Shown piece after piece: positions 15,957 to 24,195 of a stretch of 60,969 nt of DNA (its first letter is position 1; every line of letters begins with the position of its first letter). Below the pieces are notes generated by a model. That model was given only the letters and a program-made list of their open reading frames with translations, had not been told where the DNA came from and made no database searches. The position numbers and the translations under genes are program-made. The DNA lies in the NCBI GenBank assembly GCA_002353575.1, contig DEJQ01000022.1, forward strand, positions 3,317 to 64,285. Reading direction: 5' to 3'. The DNA comes from Prevotellaceae bacterium UBA2744. GTDB lineage: Bacteria > Bacteroidota > Bacteroidia > Bacteroidales > Bacteroidaceae.

Positions 15957-16880
15957 TTAGTTTCCGCTGTTGATCACAGTATCGAAATCCTCTGGGTTGA
16001 GGTGGATCGTGATACCACCCATAACTGGAATGCTGATTTTACCTGTAATCTTGCCGTTCATGACGCTTGCTTCGATAGTAGCAGTATATTCTTTTGAGGT
16101 ATTGTTATTATGGTTTACGATTGTAGCTGTTCCGTCACCATATAATGTATATTTGTCAGAGTTGATATCTACCTCAATATTCTTAAATACGTATGTGCCC
16201 CATGATGGAGTTGACTTAGAAGTGTACTCTATGTTGACTTTCACGTATCTGCTTTCCGGGCTGGCAACGATGACCATTTTCTCGCCTGAAGTGGCGTAGG
16301 ATTTTGGCTGGAAGTAGTTGCTGGCATTGTCAACATATGAATTGATGTCGTAAGTCTTTGATATTTCTACTGCTACTGGCATCCCTCCGATAAAGGTGGT
16401 GATGGTTGTGCCACCCTGCATGAGTGCTGGAATTGTGAATACGAACTCTCCTTCTTTTGATGAGCCTGTTACTGTTGCATCGTATGTCTTGGCTTCGCCC
16501 ATGGGTTCCATTGTCTGAGGGTTGCGACGTGGTACAGTAAGGGAACCGGTCTTTGTGGTGAGGTCAAACTTACCTGTACCCCACATAGGAGATGTGAAAT
16601 ATAGGCTGTCGAATGATACTGTAGTGCCGTTAACGGTTTTTTTGCCTTTTCTTATCTCTATCTTCTCGTTGGCATCGTACATGGTAGAATAAGCAAATTG
16701 TACTACTCCCCATCCTGATACTTTGGAGAAACTTTCTGTATTTGAACTACTGCCCTCAGTACCTCCTGCGTTTGTTTCGGGGTTGCTCTTGTTGTCGTCG
16801 TTACCGCAAGAAACCATTGTTGCAGTCATCGTGAATGCTGCAAATAATAAGCTAAATAGCTTAATGTTAGATTTTTTCAT
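15957..16880 (-). CDS. Calycin-like domain lipoprotein of the heme operon
   Basis: A 307-residue lipoprotein with signal and lipobox MVSC at residues 23-26, followed by a short Ser/Gly/Asn linker. The rest is beta-rich and repeats a motif of the Bacteroidales calycin-like family: KYTLYGDGTATIV, YTATIEASVMNGKITGKISIP, VMGGITIHLNPEDF. Lipocalin-type barrels bind small hydrophobic ligands. As first gene before hmuY and hmuR it may handle heme or a related porphyrin at the surface, but that is inferred only from position. Confidence 0.75.
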   Translation of the reverse strand: MKKSNIKLFSLLFAAFTMTATMVSCGNDDNKSNPETNAGGTEGSSSNTESFSKVSGWGVVQFAYSTMYDANEKIEIRKGKKTVNGTTVSFDSLYFTSPMWGTGKFDLTTKTGSLTVPRRNPQTMEPMGEAKTYDATVTGSSKEGEFVFTIPALMQGGTTITTFIGGMPVAVEISKTYDINSYVDNASNYFQPKSYATSGEKMVIVASPESRYVKVNIEYTSKSTPSWGTYVFKNIEVDINSDKYTLYGDGTATIVNHNNNTSKEYTATIEASVMNGKITGKISIPVMGGITIHLNPEDFDTVINSGN

Positions 16881-16938
16881 AATGAATAATTGTTTATATA
16901 TAAAAATTAAAACTTATTGCTGTTTTCTAAATTGTGTG

Positions 16939-16969
16939 CAAAGGTACGGCTCTTTTTGACTTCGTGCAA
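16939..16969 (-). promoter_or_regulatory. Promoter of the heme-uptake operon
   Basis: Minus-strand TACCTTTG (16939-16946) with TTG about 20 bp further upstream (16967-16969). The leader is about 50 bases. No Fur-type palindrome was identified. Confidence 0.6.
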
Positions 16970-16992
16970 TACACAAGTTTAGGTATAAACAT

Positions 16993-17466
16993 TCAGGATG
17001 TAAGTATTTGAGTGATTTGTTCGAGGTATTTCTGGTCTGTCGAATCGAATGTGTTCAAATCTTTGCTGTCGATATCCAGCACGGCTATTACCTCGTCGGC
17101 ACGTTTTACAGGAATTACGATTTCGCTGCGACTGAGACTGGAGCAGGCAATGTGCCCGGGAAATGCATCTACATCGGGAACGATGACTGTCTGTCCCTCT
17201 GCCCAAGCCGTGCCGCAGACTCCCTTGCCCTTACGGATGCGGGTGCAGGCAAGAGGTCCCTGGAAGGGTCCCAATACCAGAACTCCATCGATAACACGAT
17301 AGAAACCTGTCCACCAGAAATGGAATGTCTCGTGGAGCATGCTCGCAATATTTGCCATGTTGGCAATCAGGTCTGGCTCATCGCTTACTACAGACTGAAT
17401 CTGCGGAAGGAGTGTGGCATACATGTCGGTTTTGCTGCCTGCTGATATTTTCAATTCTTCTGACAT
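16993..17466 (-). CDS. msrC: Free methionine-(R)-sulfoxide reductase (GAF type)
   Basis: GAF-fold enzyme that reduces free L-methionine-(R)-sulfoxide in the cytosol. The 157 residues contain Cys74, Cys84 and Cys108, with the 10- and 24-residue spacings of the yeast enzyme, in ACTRIRKGKGVCGTAWAEG and FPGHIACSSLSRSEIVIP. Other markers are FHFWWTGFYRV and the closing AVLDIDSKDLNTFD. It lies 9 bp after the AraC-type regulator gene and is probably co-transcribed, which suggests the pair responds to an oxidative signal. That link is inferred. Confidence 0.9.
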   Translation of the reverse strand: MSEELKISAGSKTDMYATLLPQIQSVVSDEPDLIANMANIASMLHETFHFWWTGFYRVIDGVLVLGPFQGPLACTRIRKGKGVCGTAWAEGQTVIVPDVDAFPGHIACSSLSRSEIVIPVKRADEVIAVLDIDSKDLNTFDSTDQKYLEQITQILTS

Positions 17467-17475
17467 TGTGTATGT

Positions 17476-18342
17476 TTACTTTATTTGTTCTCTGTATTCT
17501 CTTGGAGTCACCCCTGCATTGGTCTTGAAGAAACGACTGAATGCGGATAGTTCGGTAAATCCCATCTGGAGTGCTACCTGCTGGATGGGCATCTGCTGCA
17601 TGTGGCGCAACATTGACTTTGACTGTATCATTACATAGTTATTTATCCATGTAAGCGCTTTGATGCCTGTCTGTTTTTTGATAATCGCGGCAAAGTGTTT
17701 CGGGGTGAGTCCGAAGAGGTCGGCATAGTACTTCACTTCGTGGCTCTCACGGAAGTGTTCCTCGATTGCCCTGTAGAACCGATTGAAGAGTTCTTCGCGA
17801 GGTTGTGTGTCTTCTTCCTTGTGCTGGTTGTCTATACTGAATTCCTGCAGCAGCTGAAAAAGAATTTTCAACAGGTCCGATTGCATTTCGCTTTGTACGT
17901 GACTGTTCTGCCTGCATACATCGTTCTGAACACTCATAAGGTGGGAAACGGTTGAGAACTGAGCAGCCGTCAGTTGCAGGTTGGGTTGCCCGCGAAACTG
18001 CATGATACTGCGATAGGTGTCGGAATGCAGATGGCGCAGACGATCCATGAATGTAGCAGACAGCATGATTATGGTTGACTGGAAATCGTCGGACGACTCG
18101 CGTACACACAATATGCGATGCGGAGTAATCACTGCAATAGATTGCTGCTGAAACACTATGGGACGCATGTCACACTCTGTGCGCAACCAACCCTGACGGG
18201 TCAGTATGATGGTTGTCATGGGCGAGGTATATGACTCGTCGTACAAGGGCATCCGACTGATGTCGTCGAACACCATAATCCCGCGTCGCTCCACTTCTTC
18301 CTGTTGGGCTATCATCGGGTGTATTTTGTACGTTTCTGTCAT
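17476..18342 (-). CDS. AraC-family transcriptional regulator
   Basis: A 288-residue regulator: N-terminal cupin-like sensing domain (about 1-150, with FDDISRMPLYDESYTSP) and C-terminal double helix-turn-helix (YADLFGLTPKHFAAIIKKQTGIKALTWIN..., then QVALQMGFTELSAFSRFFKTNAGVTPREYREQ). The ATG at 18342 is chosen because the promoter box sits at 18372-18379; the longer reading would need a TTG start. It is followed after 9 bp by msrC. The inducer is unknown. Confidence 0.88.
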   Translation of the reverse strand: MTETYKIHPMIAQQEEVERRGIMVFDDISRMPLYDESYTSPMTTIILTRQGWLRTECDMRPIVFQQQSIAVITPHRILCVRESSDDFQSTIIMLSATFMDRLRHLHSDTYRSIMQFRGQPNLQLTAAQFSTVSHLMSVQNDVCRQNSHVQSEMQSDLLKILFQLLQEFSIDNQHKEEDTQPREELFNRFYRAIEEHFRESHEVKYYADLFGLTPKHFAAIIKKQTGIKALTWINNYVMIQSKSMLRHMQQMPIQQVALQMGFTELSAFSRFFKTNAGVTPREYREQIK

Positions 18343-18371
18343 AATGTATCGCTTCGTCTTCAAAAACGGTG

Positions 18372-18379
18372 CAAAGGTA
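18372..18379 (-). promoter_or_regulatory. -7 box of araC-type gene and msrC
   Basis: CAAAGGTA on the + strand, TACCTTTG on the minus strand, 30 bp before the start codon at 18342. Confidence 0.55.
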
Positions 18380-18490
18380 AGATTATATTTGACAAAAACG
18401 GAATAAAAGACGAACTATTTACAAAAAATATTTGCAATTTTCCACAGGGATTTAACAAAAGGTCGTTTTTTGTAATTTGCTTTCGTGCAA

Positions 18491-18527
18491 AATAAAAACA
18501 ACTCCCACATATAAGATGCGGGAGTTG
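18491..18527 (-). terminator. Terminator downstream of phosphoglucomutase
   Basis: CAACTCCCACAT and ATGCGGGAGTTG form a 12-bp stem with one mismatch and a 5-base loop. Read on the minus strand it is followed by TTTTTATTTT. It lies about 30 bp beyond the gene end. Confidence 0.75.
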
Positions 18528-18554
18528 AAACGAATAATGTATTTTGCAGGCGGT

Positions 18555-20291
18555 TTAGATGCCGAGGTCTTTCTTGATAGCGTCAACTTTATCCTTGGCA
18601 GTCTTGACTGCGCCGTCGTAGCACTTAGCACACTCCATCTCGCCCTTTACTTCTACGTAGAACTTAATCTTAGGTTCTGTACCGGAAGGACGAACCGAAA
18701 TCTTAGTGCCGTCGGCAGTGAACCACTGCAGAACGTTGCTTGTAGCAGGCATGTCGATAGGAGTCTCCTTGCCGTCAGCCACCTGCTTGAGGGTCTTGTA
18801 GTCCTTGATGCAAACAACAGGGCTGCCGCCAAGCTGGGTAGGAGGAGTGGCACGGAAGTCTTCCATCATCTGCTTTATCTCGTCAGCACCCGACTTGCCT
18901 GGCTTGGTTACAGAGATGGCGTTCTGATAAGCGAAGCCGTAGTCGAGGTATATCTTCATGAGCAGGTCGTAGAGTGTCATGCCGTTGTCCTTTGCCCATG
19001 CAGCGATTTCGCAGAGCAGACAGATGCTGGCTGGCGAGTCCTTGTCGCGTACCTTGTCGAATGGGAGGTAGCCGAATGATTCCTCACCGCCACCGATGTA
19101 TTTCTTCACTCCCTCAGAGAGCTTGATCTCACGTGCAATCCACTTGAATCCTGTATATACATCTCGAATCTCTACGTTGTTGCGCTTAGCGATTTCTGCA
19201 ATAGTCTCTGTGGTTACGATTGTCTTAACCATGAACTCGTTGCCCTTGAGCTGTCCGAGTTTCTTCTTGTTCTCAATAATATAATATGAGAGCATGAGGG
19301 CTGTCTGGTTTCCGTTCAGTATGCACCATTCGCCCTTCGGATCGCGACAAACGACCGCAAGGCGGTCTGCGTCAGGGTCGCTGGCAAGCACGAGGTCGGC
19401 ATTGAGTTTTGTCCCGAGCTGCATACCAAGGGTCATAGCCTCGGAGTTCTCCGGGTTAGGGCTTACGACAGTCGGGAAGTTTCCGTCGATAACCATCTGC
19501 TCCTTAACCACGTTGATGTTCTGGAATCCCCATGTGCGCAGAGCTGCCGGGATGATGACGCGACCGGTTCCGTGAAGTGGGGAATAAACGATGCAGAGAT
19601 CCTTCTGGCGGTTGATTACTTCCTGGTCAATGAGGGCCTCGTGTACGGCATTCAGATAGTCGATATCCATTTCGCCACCGATAATCTGGATGAGGTCGTT
19701 GTTCGGAGTGAACTTTACCTGGTCGATAGTAACCTTGTTCACTTCGTCGATGATTCCTGTGTCGTGAGGTGCAAGTACCTGAGCACCGTCATCCCAGTAT
19801 GCTTTGTATCCGTTATATTCGCGTGGGTTGTGGCTGGCTGTGATGTTAACACCGGCCTGAGCACCCAACTGGCGGATGGCAAATGAGATTTCGGGAGTTG
19901 GTCGAAGGCTCTCGAAGAGGTATGCCTTGATGCCGTTAGCAGAGAAGATGTCAGCAACGGTTTCTGCAAAGAGTCGAGAGTTGTTGCGGCAGTCGTGACC
20001 AACTACTACGCTTATGTCCTTCTTGCCGGCAAATGCCTTCAGAATGTAATTTGCAAACCCCTGAGTAGCCATGCCGACGATATATTTGTTCATGCGGTTT
20101 GTGCCGGCACCCATGATACCGCGCAGACCGCCGGTGCCGAATTCCAGGTTCTGATAGAATGCATCGATGAGAGCTGTCTTGTCTTCATTGTCGAGCATTG
20201 CGCGTACTTCTGCCTGTGTGTCGGCATCGAATGCAGGAGAGAACCACTTCTGAGCCTCTGCTGTACATTGTTTGATTAGTTCTTGATCCAT
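18555..20291 (-). CDS. Phosphoglucomutase/phosphomannomutase (alpha-D-phosphohexomutase family)
   Basis: Interconverts hexose 1- and 6-phosphates in the cytosol, linking glycolysis to sugar-nucleotide synthesis. The 578-residue protein has all four family motifs: GTGGLRGIMGAGTNRMN, the phosphoserine loop TASHNPREYNGYKAYW, metal loop DPDADRLAV, sugar-binding GGGEESFGY, and phosphate-binding RPSGTEPKIKFYVEV. The length fits the PgcA/PGM2-like branch found in Bacteroidales. It stands alone with its own terminator. The choice between glucose and mannose substrates cannot be made here. Confidence 0.92.
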   Translation of the reverse strand: MDQELIKQCTAEAQKWFSPAFDADTQAEVRAMLDNEDKTALIDAFYQNLEFGTGGLRGIMGAGTNRMNKYIVGMATQGFANYILKAFAGKKDISVVVGHDCRNNSRLFAETVADIFSANGIKAYLFESLRPTPEISFAIRQLGAQAGVNITASHNPREYNGYKAYWDDGAQVLAPHDTGIIDEVNKVTIDQVKFTPNNDLIQIIGGEMDIDYLNAVHEALIDQEVINRQKDLCIVYSPLHGTGRVIIPAALRTWGFQNINVVKEQMVIDGNFPTVVSPNPENSEAMTLGMQLGTKLNADLVLASDPDADRLAVVCRDPKGEWCILNGNQTALMLSYYIIENKKKLGQLKGNEFMVKTIVTTETIAEIAKRNNVEIRDVYTGFKWIAREIKLSEGVKKYIGGGEESFGYLPFDKVRDKDSPASICLLCEIAAWAKDNGMTLYDLLMKIYLDYGFAYQNAISVTKPGKSGADEIKQMMEDFRATPPTQLGGSPVVCIKDYKTLKQVADGKETPIDMPATSNVLQWFTADGTKISVRPSGTEPKIKFYVEVKGEMECAKCYDGAVKTAKDKVDAIKKDLGI

Positions 20292-20328
20292 ACTTTTCTA
20301 AATTAAAAAATGAATATTGTTGTTTTGA

Positions 20329-22890
20329 TTACTTAGTGTTGATTGTCAGTTTTCCCGTCTTCAGCCCCGGAGCCGTAGCCTGTATGGTTACCTTTCCTGC
20401 TTTATGGGTGCTGCGCAGGATAGCCTGCATTACTCCTGTCTGCATCTGCTTAGTGTTATCGACCGGTCGGAACAGGTCGTTGGTGTAGTGGTCTCCGTTG
20501 TCGATAGCCAACAGCGATCCCTCGCCCTGAGCAGTAACGGTTACTTCGTCGGTTGCATTGCGAACAATGTTACCTTTGCTGTCAACTGCATAGATGTTGA
20601 AATATTGCAAGTCCATGCCGTCTGCTTTCCAGCAATCGCTTTTTGCGTTGAAGATGTCCTGAGGAGTCTTGCCTTCAGCTACAATCTTCAGGGCTACAGC
20701 CTTGCCGGAGGACTGAATCTGATGACGAGCCACTTCCTTGCCTGCGTTCTTTGCTACAGCCACGAGGGTGCCGCCCTTGCCATATTCTATGTCGTTCCAG
20801 TATGTCATGTTTCGCTTTGCTATGTCGCTGCGGTTGTTCTGTTTTGTGCCCAGACTCTTGCCGTTATAGAAGAGTTCCACTTCGTCGGCATTGGTATATA
20901 CAAACACATTCTGACGGCTGCCCTCCTTCTGATTCCAATTATATGAAATCTTCTGGCTGCCCACCTTTATGTCGTTCCATTCAAGATTTTCGCCCTTGCC
21001 GTCAACAACACCAATCTGACAGACCGGTTCGTCGGGTCTGATGCAACTTTTGATGAGGTGTGCCTGCGGATAGGGTTCGAGTGTGTGCTTGAAGAAAGAG
21101 TAATTCCATCCTTTCTTTGGCCATCCGTTCGATTCGCCCCAATATTCTATAGCTCCCCACCATGCCAGTCCGACACTGCGCTTCTGATCCATTCCGTAGA
21201 AAGGCTGTTGCAGTTGGTTGGTCACAGCCTCGCTCTGGAAGAGGATGAGGTCGGGCTTATATTCGAAATATCCAGGATAGGCATCCCACTGGTAGTTGAA
21301 TGATGCTACTTCGCTGGCACAAGCCAGTTCTGGTGGCACACGATAAGTCTTGAAGTCAGGGGTGCCGCGCTGTGCTCCTGCTCTGGCTGGGAACATCGCA
21401 ACGGTAGTAGGACGGGTACGGTCGTAGCGCTTCAGCATCTGGTCGAAGATGCGATAGGTCGTGATGCCCCAGTCTTCTGTCTGATATCCTGACCAGTCGC
21501 TGCGGGTCTGAAGTTCGTTACCGAGACTCCATAGCACGATGCTCGGATGATTCCTGTCGCGCTTCACCCATTCCTGAATGAGAGTAGGCCACAGCTGCAT
21601 GAATGGTTTCCTGCCACCCCAATAGTCCTTGTCCGACCACTTGTCTATCAGTTCATCTACAACCATCAAGCCCACTCTGTCGGCAGCCCGGTAGAATCCC
21701 TCGCTGTATGGGTTATGGCTGCAGCGGATAGCATTATATCCGAATGCTTTCAGCTGACGCATCTGACGCTCAATGGCTTTGTCGTAGGCAGCTATGCCTA
21801 CGGCTCCTAAATCATGATGGTTTGCAATACCTACGACAAATACCTTCTTGCCGTTGAGCTTGAATCCGAAATCAGGACTGTATTCGATGGTGCGAAGGCC
21901 TATCTGGTCGCTGACAGAGTCGATTACAGTGCCGTCTTCTTCTATTACAGCTTCCACAGTGTAAAGGTATGGAGTGTCGGGAGACCACAGCTTCGGCTGG
22001 CTGACGCTGATGAATGGCAGGGCCACTTCGGTATTGTTCTGTTTTGTATGGTCAGGCATTCCACATTCAGTCTTGCCAACTACATTTCCTTCTGCATCCT
22101 TCAGGGTTGCCTTGAGGGATATATTGTGTTTCTGCCATCCTGTAACCTGTAGTTGTACGAGCACGTCCCAACTGCCGGCAGGATTCCCGCCCTGCGGATT
22201 GAGCGGGTTGATGTCGATGCGCTGTGCATTCAGCACGTCGGGGCGCACAATCTTGCCAGTCGGGGCGCTTGTGACGTAGAGTCCGTGACGTGCAATGCAG
22301 GTCTGCTGGTTACATACTTTCAGATATACATCGCGGAACAGACCTCCACCAGTGTACCAACGGCTGCCGTTCTCAGGACCTGTAGAAGCATAGACCGCCA
22401 CTACGTTGTCGGCGCCATATTTCAGAGCCTTGCTGATGTCGGTTTCAAAACCGATGTATCCGTATTCAGTCGAAGCCACCTTCTTTCCGTTTACATATAC
22501 ATCTCCATAATACATGATACCTCCGAAATCGAGCATTACCTTCATACCATTGTACGACTCAGGCACATTGAATGTCTTCCTGTACCATGCTGCCCCCATC
22601 TGCTTGAAGGCGCGTGCGCCCTTGGCGTTCTCGTCCCATGGCATTTCAAACTGGAAGTCATGGGGCAGGTCGAGTGAGCGCCACTGACTGTCGTCAAATT
22701 CAGTCTTCTCGGCTCCCTCTGTTTCTCCCATCTTGAATTTCCATCCGAAATTAAACAATTGGCAGCGTATGTCGCGCCACTCGCTCAGTGGCCGGTTTTT
22801 CTTAACAGTTTCTTCTTTCTTATCTACGTACTGCGCTGATGCGTAGATGCTCAGCAGCATTAGGCATAGAGTGGTTAAGGTTTTCTTCAT
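20329..22890 (-). CDS. Secreted glycoside hydrolase family 2 enzyme (beta-galactosidase-like)
   Basis: An 853-residue GH2 enzyme with a signal peptide (MKKTLTTLCLMLLSIYASA). Order: N-terminal jelly-roll (WKFKMGETEGAEKTEFDDSQW ... WYRKTFNVPESYNG), Ig-like domain, TIM barrel, then C-terminal beta domains typical of Bacteroidales GH2 proteins. The acid/base Glu is in LWSLGNELQTR and the nucleophile Glu probably in LILFQSEAVTN. NHHDLGAVG and RCSHNPYSEGFY are further signatures. Beta-galactosidase is the commonest activity, but other GH2 specificities are possible. It is not inside a recognisable polysaccharide utilisation locus. Confidence 0.88.
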   Translation of the reverse strand: MKKTLTTLCLMLLSIYASAQYVDKKEETVKKNRPLSEWRDIRCQLFNFGWKFKMGETEGAEKTEFDDSQWRSLDLPHDFQFEMPWDENAKGARAFKQMGAAWYRKTFNVPESYNGMKVMLDFGGIMYYGDVYVNGKKVASTEYGYIGFETDISKALKYGADNVVAVYASTGPENGSRWYTGGGLFRDVYLKVCNQQTCIARHGLYVTSAPTGKIVRPDVLNAQRIDINPLNPQGGNPAGSWDVLVQLQVTGWQKHNISLKATLKDAEGNVVGKTECGMPDHTKQNNTEVALPFISVSQPKLWSPDTPYLYTVEAVIEEDGTVIDSVSDQIGLRTIEYSPDFGFKLNGKKVFVVGIANHHDLGAVGIAAYDKAIERQMRQLKAFGYNAIRCSHNPYSEGFYRAADRVGLMVVDELIDKWSDKDYWGGRKPFMQLWPTLIQEWVKRDRNHPSIVLWSLGNELQTRSDWSGYQTEDWGITTYRIFDQMLKRYDRTRPTTVAMFPARAGAQRGTPDFKTYRVPPELACASEVASFNYQWDAYPGYFEYKPDLILFQSEAVTNQLQQPFYGMDQKRSVGLAWWGAIEYWGESNGWPKKGWNYSFFKHTLEPYPQAHLIKSCIRPDEPVCQIGVVDGKGENLEWNDIKVGSQKISYNWNQKEGSRQNVFVYTNADEVELFYNGKSLGTKQNNRSDIAKRNMTYWNDIEYGKGGTLVAVAKNAGKEVARHQIQSSGKAVALKIVAEGKTPQDIFNAKSDCWKADGMDLQYFNIYAVDSKGNIVRNATDEVTVTAQGEGSLLAIDNGDHYTNDLFRPVDNTKQMQTGVMQAILRSTHKAGKVTIQATAPGLKTGKLTINTK

Positions 22891-22937
22891 AGTATTAATT
22901 TAAATAATGTATTTCACTCATTTTTATATGATTTTTG

Positions 22938-22945
22938 CAAATGTA
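22938..22945 (-). promoter_or_regulatory. -7 box of the GH2 gene
   Basis: Minus-strand TACATTTG, 48 bp before the start codon; no convincing -33 element. Confidence 0.45.
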
Positions 22946-23056
22946 AGAGTTTGCAAGAAATAATGAATAATAATTTTCAAAAAAATATTTAAGAAAACTG
23001 TTCTTGTGCTGTTTTGTATTTTTTTTAGCGAACACGAAATGCACTTTTTTTCGAAC

Positions 23057-23083
23057 ACGGATTACACGGATTAGACGGATGTT
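23057..23083. repeat. 9-bp ACGGATTAn tandem repeat
   Basis: ACGGATTAC, ACGGATTAG and a partial third unit ACGGATGTT. Similar short degenerate repeats are common in intergenic DNA of this order. Confidence 0.6.
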
Positions 23084-23127
23084 TTTTCGCATGCGCATAG
23101 ACACACGTATAGTGTCAGTCTGCACGT

Positions 23128-23211
23128 AGCAGCGTTTCCGCTAAATGGCGGGAAGACTGCAAACAGAAAAGCAGCATTTCCGCCAAATGGCGGGAAGACT
23201 GCAAACAGAAA
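23128..23211. repeat. 42-bp tandem repeat, two copies, with internal hairpin
   Basis: Copy 1 is 23128-23169 and copy 2 is 23170-23211; they differ at two positions. A third partial copy (AGCAGCATTA, 23212-23221) runs into the stop codon of the AraC gene. Each unit contains an inverted repeat; copy 2 is perfect (CCGCC-AAAT-GGCGG). One mismatch in copy 1 (GCTAAATGGC) is a possible G-U pair. Confidence 0.85.
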
Positions 23212-23218
23212 AGCAGCA

Positions 23219-24085
23219 TTACTTCAGGTACTTCTTGCGGTAGCCCATAGGAGTCATGCCTGTGTGCTGCTTGAAATACTTGCTGAAGAAGGAGGTGTTT
23301 GAGAAGTTGAGCGAGACGGAAATCTCTTTAATGCTGTCGCTCGAATAACGCAACTTGCGTTCTATTTCCTTAATGGTTACGGCTGTGATGATTTCCATCG
23401 GAGTGCGGTCGAGGGTTGAGCGTACAAGAGTGGAGAGGTATTTGGGAGTGATGTTCAGCTTCTCTGCATAGTATTCTACCAGACGGATGCGTCCGTGATT
23501 GTCGTTGACCATCTTTGCGAAATTCTCCACGATGTGTTCGCTTCGTACGGTAGAAGTGGTTTTCGAGGTGTCCATTTCGCTATCCATGATGCCTATGACG
23601 GCAAGCAGAAAGGCATTGAACAGTGTCCTGATCTCTCCGTCCTTATATCGGTGTTGAGGATGCCTAACCCTTTTGCTGATTAGTTGGTAGTAGTCAAAGA
23701 TGTTTGCGTAGTCAGTAGCCGACAGCTGCACTACCGGGTGTGACTTTATATAGAGCATGCTATTGATTATCTTTGAGTGCATTTCGTGCGACGAGGCTAT
23801 TTCAGACGGGTTTACGGCAAGAATCTTGCAGTCGAAATTTTTCGATATTCTGTGATTTCCCAATATGCTGTCAGGCACACTTAGGAACAGTCCGCCCGGG
23901 TGTATGGTGATTGGCTGACCGTCGTACTCCATTTGAAGTTTGCCGGCTGTGCATATCAATACCATCATGTATTTGGAGTAATATGGGTTGTATTGTGGCA
24001 GGTTCTTTATTGAATTTATGATGATGAGAGCCCTCTCGTTGTATGTAATCAGATCCTGATTGTCGGATATATTTGAATTTTCCAT
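23219..24085 (-). CDS. AraC-family transcriptional regulator
   Basis: A 288-residue regulator with an N-terminal cupin-type domain (MMVLICTAGKLQMEYDGQPITIHPGGLFLSVPDS) and C-terminal AraC DNA-binding domain (YYAEKLNITPKYLSTLVRSTL, IKEISVSLNFSNTSFFSKYFKQHTGMTPMGYRKKY). The start at 24085 (MENSNIS) is chosen; the longer reading needs a TTG start lying inside the -7 box at 24110-24117. It is divergent from the barrel gene at 24196, which it may control. The same domain pattern recurs at 30887. Confidence 0.87.
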   Translation of the reverse strand: MENSNISDNQDLITYNERALIIINSIKNLPQYNPYYSKYMMVLICTAGKLQMEYDGQPITIHPGGLFLSVPDSILGNHRISKNFDCKILAVNPSEIASSHEMHSKIINSMLYIKSHPVVQLSATDYANIFDYYQLISKRVRHPQHRYKDGEIRTLFNAFLLAVIGIMDSEMDTSKTTSTVRSEHIVENFAKMVNDNHGRIRLVEYYAEKLNITPKYLSTLVRSTLDRTPMEIITAVTIKEIERKLRYSSDSIKEISVSLNFSNTSFFSKYFKQHTGMTPMGYRKKYLK

Positions 24086-24109
24086 ATTTTGTATTTCATG
24101 ATTTTGCTG

Positions 24110-24117
24110 CAAATTTA
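24110..24117 (-). promoter_or_regulatory. -7 box of AraC gene (divergent)
   Basis: Minus-strand TAAATTTG, 25 bp before the start at 24085. The opposite promoter box is at 24161. Confidence 0.5.
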
Positions 24118-24160
24118 GGCAAATATTTTAGATTTTTCTTTTATTAAGAAAATATAATTG

Positions 24161-24168
24161 TACCTTTG
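24161..24168 (+). promoter_or_regulatory. -7 box of outer-membrane barrel gene
   Basis: TACCTTTG followed by C, 28 bp before the start codon at 24196. Confidence 0.6.
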
Positions 24169-24195
24169 CAGTATTACTTTTAGTCTCTGAAAAAA

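Larger units (their letters stand above)
22891..23218. other. Non-coding gap with two repeat types
   Basis: No gene is supported in these 328 bp. The stretch holds the GH2 promoter, a short ACGGATTA-type repeat (23057-23083) and a 42-bp tandem repeat that runs up to the end of the AraC gene. Confidence 0.7.
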
